A stretch of 64,000 bases of DNA from Phaeobacter sp. J2-8 (lineage in GTDB: Bacteria; Pseudomonadota; Alphaproteobacteria; Rhodobacterales; Rhodobacteraceae), in the NCBI RefSeq assembly GCF_022867865.1, contig NZ_JALIEC010000004.1:372001-436000 (forward strand). Reading direction: 5' to 3'. Shown piece by piece: positions 62,931-64,000 of the stretch. Made by a program: the position numbers and the translations under genes. Each line of letters begins with the position of its first letter. Within the stretch, counting starts at the first letter, position 1. Below the pieces are notes generated by a model. The model was not told the origin of the DNA and did not search any database. It saw only the letters and a list, made by a program, of their open reading frames with translations.

Positions 62931-64000
62931 TTGAGCCGGATCGCCCGCATCACGCTTGCCACGCACGCCAATGATCTTGGCGGAAAGCTGTGGAACCCGG
63001 CAATCCGATGGACCCTGAAGCACGCTGTTTTCGTGATGATAGAGGATGATGCCGGCAATCGGGGGCTTGGCGAATGCTGGTGCTTTGATACCGCGCCCGA
63101 CGCATTGCTGGCGTATCTGCGCACAGAGGTTCTGCCGCATTTTGACGGGGTTGACCTAAACGAAGTGGGCGGCATCACTGCGGGTTTGATCGACCGGGCG
63201 ACCTTGACCGCGCGGCATGGCATCCTGACCTCTGCGGTGTCGGGGATTGATCTGGCGGTTTGGGATTTGCGCAGCCGCCGGGACGGTGTGCCGCTGTGGC
63301 AATGTCTGAACCCCGCGGGGCGCGGCACGGCGGATCTTTATGCCAGTGGCGGGCTTTATGGTCAGGGCAAAACCACCGACGATCTGGTCGCCGAAATGGC
63401 AGGCTTTGCCGCGCAGGGGTTCGGATTAAGCAAAATGAAGATCGGCGGGCTGTCGATCGAGGACGATCTGTGCCGGGTCAGGGCGGTTTTGTCCGTCTTG
63501 CCGCCCGAGGCCAAATTGATCATCGACGGGGTCTATTCCTATACGGCCCAGGACGCGCTGGCGATTTACCGCGCCTTGCCCGAGGGCCGGATCGAAGCGT
63601 TCCAATCCCCGACCAAGGCTTATGACATCGACGGCATGGCCCGCCTGTCGCGCGCCGGTGTGCCGGTGATGGCGCTTGAGGCCGAATACCGCCGCGAAGT
63701 GCATGCGCTTTTGGTCAACACGGCGAAAATCGCCTTTTTGCAAACGGCCCCGGTCGCCAGTGGCGGTGTTGCCGGCGTGCGGGCGCTGGCGGATTTATGT
63801 GCCGGCAGCCAAACCCGCCTGTCGCTGGAGGTGTCTTCCACCGGCGTGGCGTTGATGGCCGCCTGTCACATCGCAGCCGCCGAAAACCTAGTGGCGCATG
63901 TGGAATATCACACCGTGCACCAGGTCTTTTTCAAGCAATTCGGATTGGACCCGCTGGGGTGCGCGCCGAAAGATTTCGCCTTGCCGAACCTCCCCGGCAT
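62931..64000 (+). CDS. Mandelate racemase/muconate lactonising enzyme (enolase superfamily), partial
   Basis: An open frame from TTG 62931, with AGGAG seven bases upstream, runs to the window edge (over 350 codons), so only the C-terminus is missing. Enolase-superfamily features: K-x-K in SKMKIGG, metal Asp in IIDGVYSY, a possible second ligand Glu in EAFQSP, third Glu in ALEAEY and a late His in VEYHTVHQ. The capping N-terminal domain (about 1-110) is present. Such enzymes racemise, epimerise or dehydrate acid sugars or amino-acid derivatives. It begins 1 bp after the gntR stop. The ATG codons in the frame are much further in, so TTG is preferred. Confidence 0.8.
   Translation, partial: MSRIARITLATHANDLGGKLWNPAIRWTLKHAVFVMIEDDAGNRGLGECWCFDTAPDALLAYLRTEVLPHFDGVDLNEVGGITAGLIDRATLTARHGILTSAVSGIDLAVWDLRSRRDGVPLWQCLNPAGRGTADLYASGGLYGQGKTTDDLVAEMAGFAAQGFGLSKMKIGGLSIEDDLCRVRAVLSVLPPEAKLIIDGVYSYTAQDALAIYRALPEGRIEAFQSPTKAYDIDGMARLSRAGVPVMALEAEYRREVHALLVNTAKIAFLQTAPVASGGVAGVRALADLCAGSQTRLSLEVSSTGVALMAACHIAAAENLVAHVEYHTVHQVFFKQFGLDPLGCAPKDFALPNLPG

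Overview
The window looks like an accessory, catabolic part of the genome of a high-GC alphaproteobacterium, most likely a marine Rhodobacterales (Roseobacter/Paracoccaceae-type) organism. The basis is the GC-rich coding with strong codon bias, the co-occurrence of TTT (TctCBA), TRAP (DctPQM) and many ABC transporters, RTX/type I secretion genes, and the absence of any housekeeping gene, rRNA or tRNA. Taxon is inference; no marker gene is present.

Layout. 1-1200: a lower-GC segment with a protein-kinase-like gene running off the left edge and, just upstream of it, a small exported-protein gene carrying a 7-bp tandem repeat and a 13-G tract that splits its reading frame (a phase-variation-like arrangement). 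1206-12719: divergent tctCAB and hyuA-hyuB-dctP-dctQ-dctM-gntR-SDR, a hydantoinase/oxoprolinase-type module with two solute uptake systems. 12805-26443: fifteen minus-strand genes, mostly overlapping, for what looks like an aromatic (meta-cleavage) pathway: NitT/TauT-type ABC transporter, two SDRs, extradiol dioxygenase, alpha/beta hydrolase, ThDP enzyme, aspartate-dehydrogenase-like protein, ALDH, a Rieske oxygenase with an FprA-type reductase and a flavodoxin, a small recombinase-like-HTH protein and a pentapeptide-repeat protein. 26733-30637: FAD monooxygenase, bicupin and two IclR regulators with visible inverted-repeat operators. 30807-36624: RTX protein with its own T1SS ABC and HlyD partner. 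36913-42476: a two-component flavin monooxygenase cluster (RibB-like, flavin reductase, two LLM enzymes, small membrane protein, SSS symporter). 43301-45321: YeiH-type exporter with divergent LysR. 45318-52269: GntR, CUT1-type ABC transporter, cupin and an HpcH/HpaI aldolase with a frameshift. 52570-64000: LysR, a fumarase/aspartase-superfamily lyase, Dpp-type ABC transporter with fused ATPases, a fused aconitase-X enzyme, a frameshifted GntR and the 5' part of an enolase-superfamily gene that runs off the right edge.

How the parts fit. The window is a series of self-contained uptake-plus-enzyme-plus-regulator modules, each probably induced by its own substrate through an adjacent GntR, IclR or LysR protein. 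Start sites were chosen from Shine-Dalgarno sequences and ATGA-type overlaps; several differ from the longest possible frame. No CRISPR array, IS element, phage gene or RNA gene was recognised.
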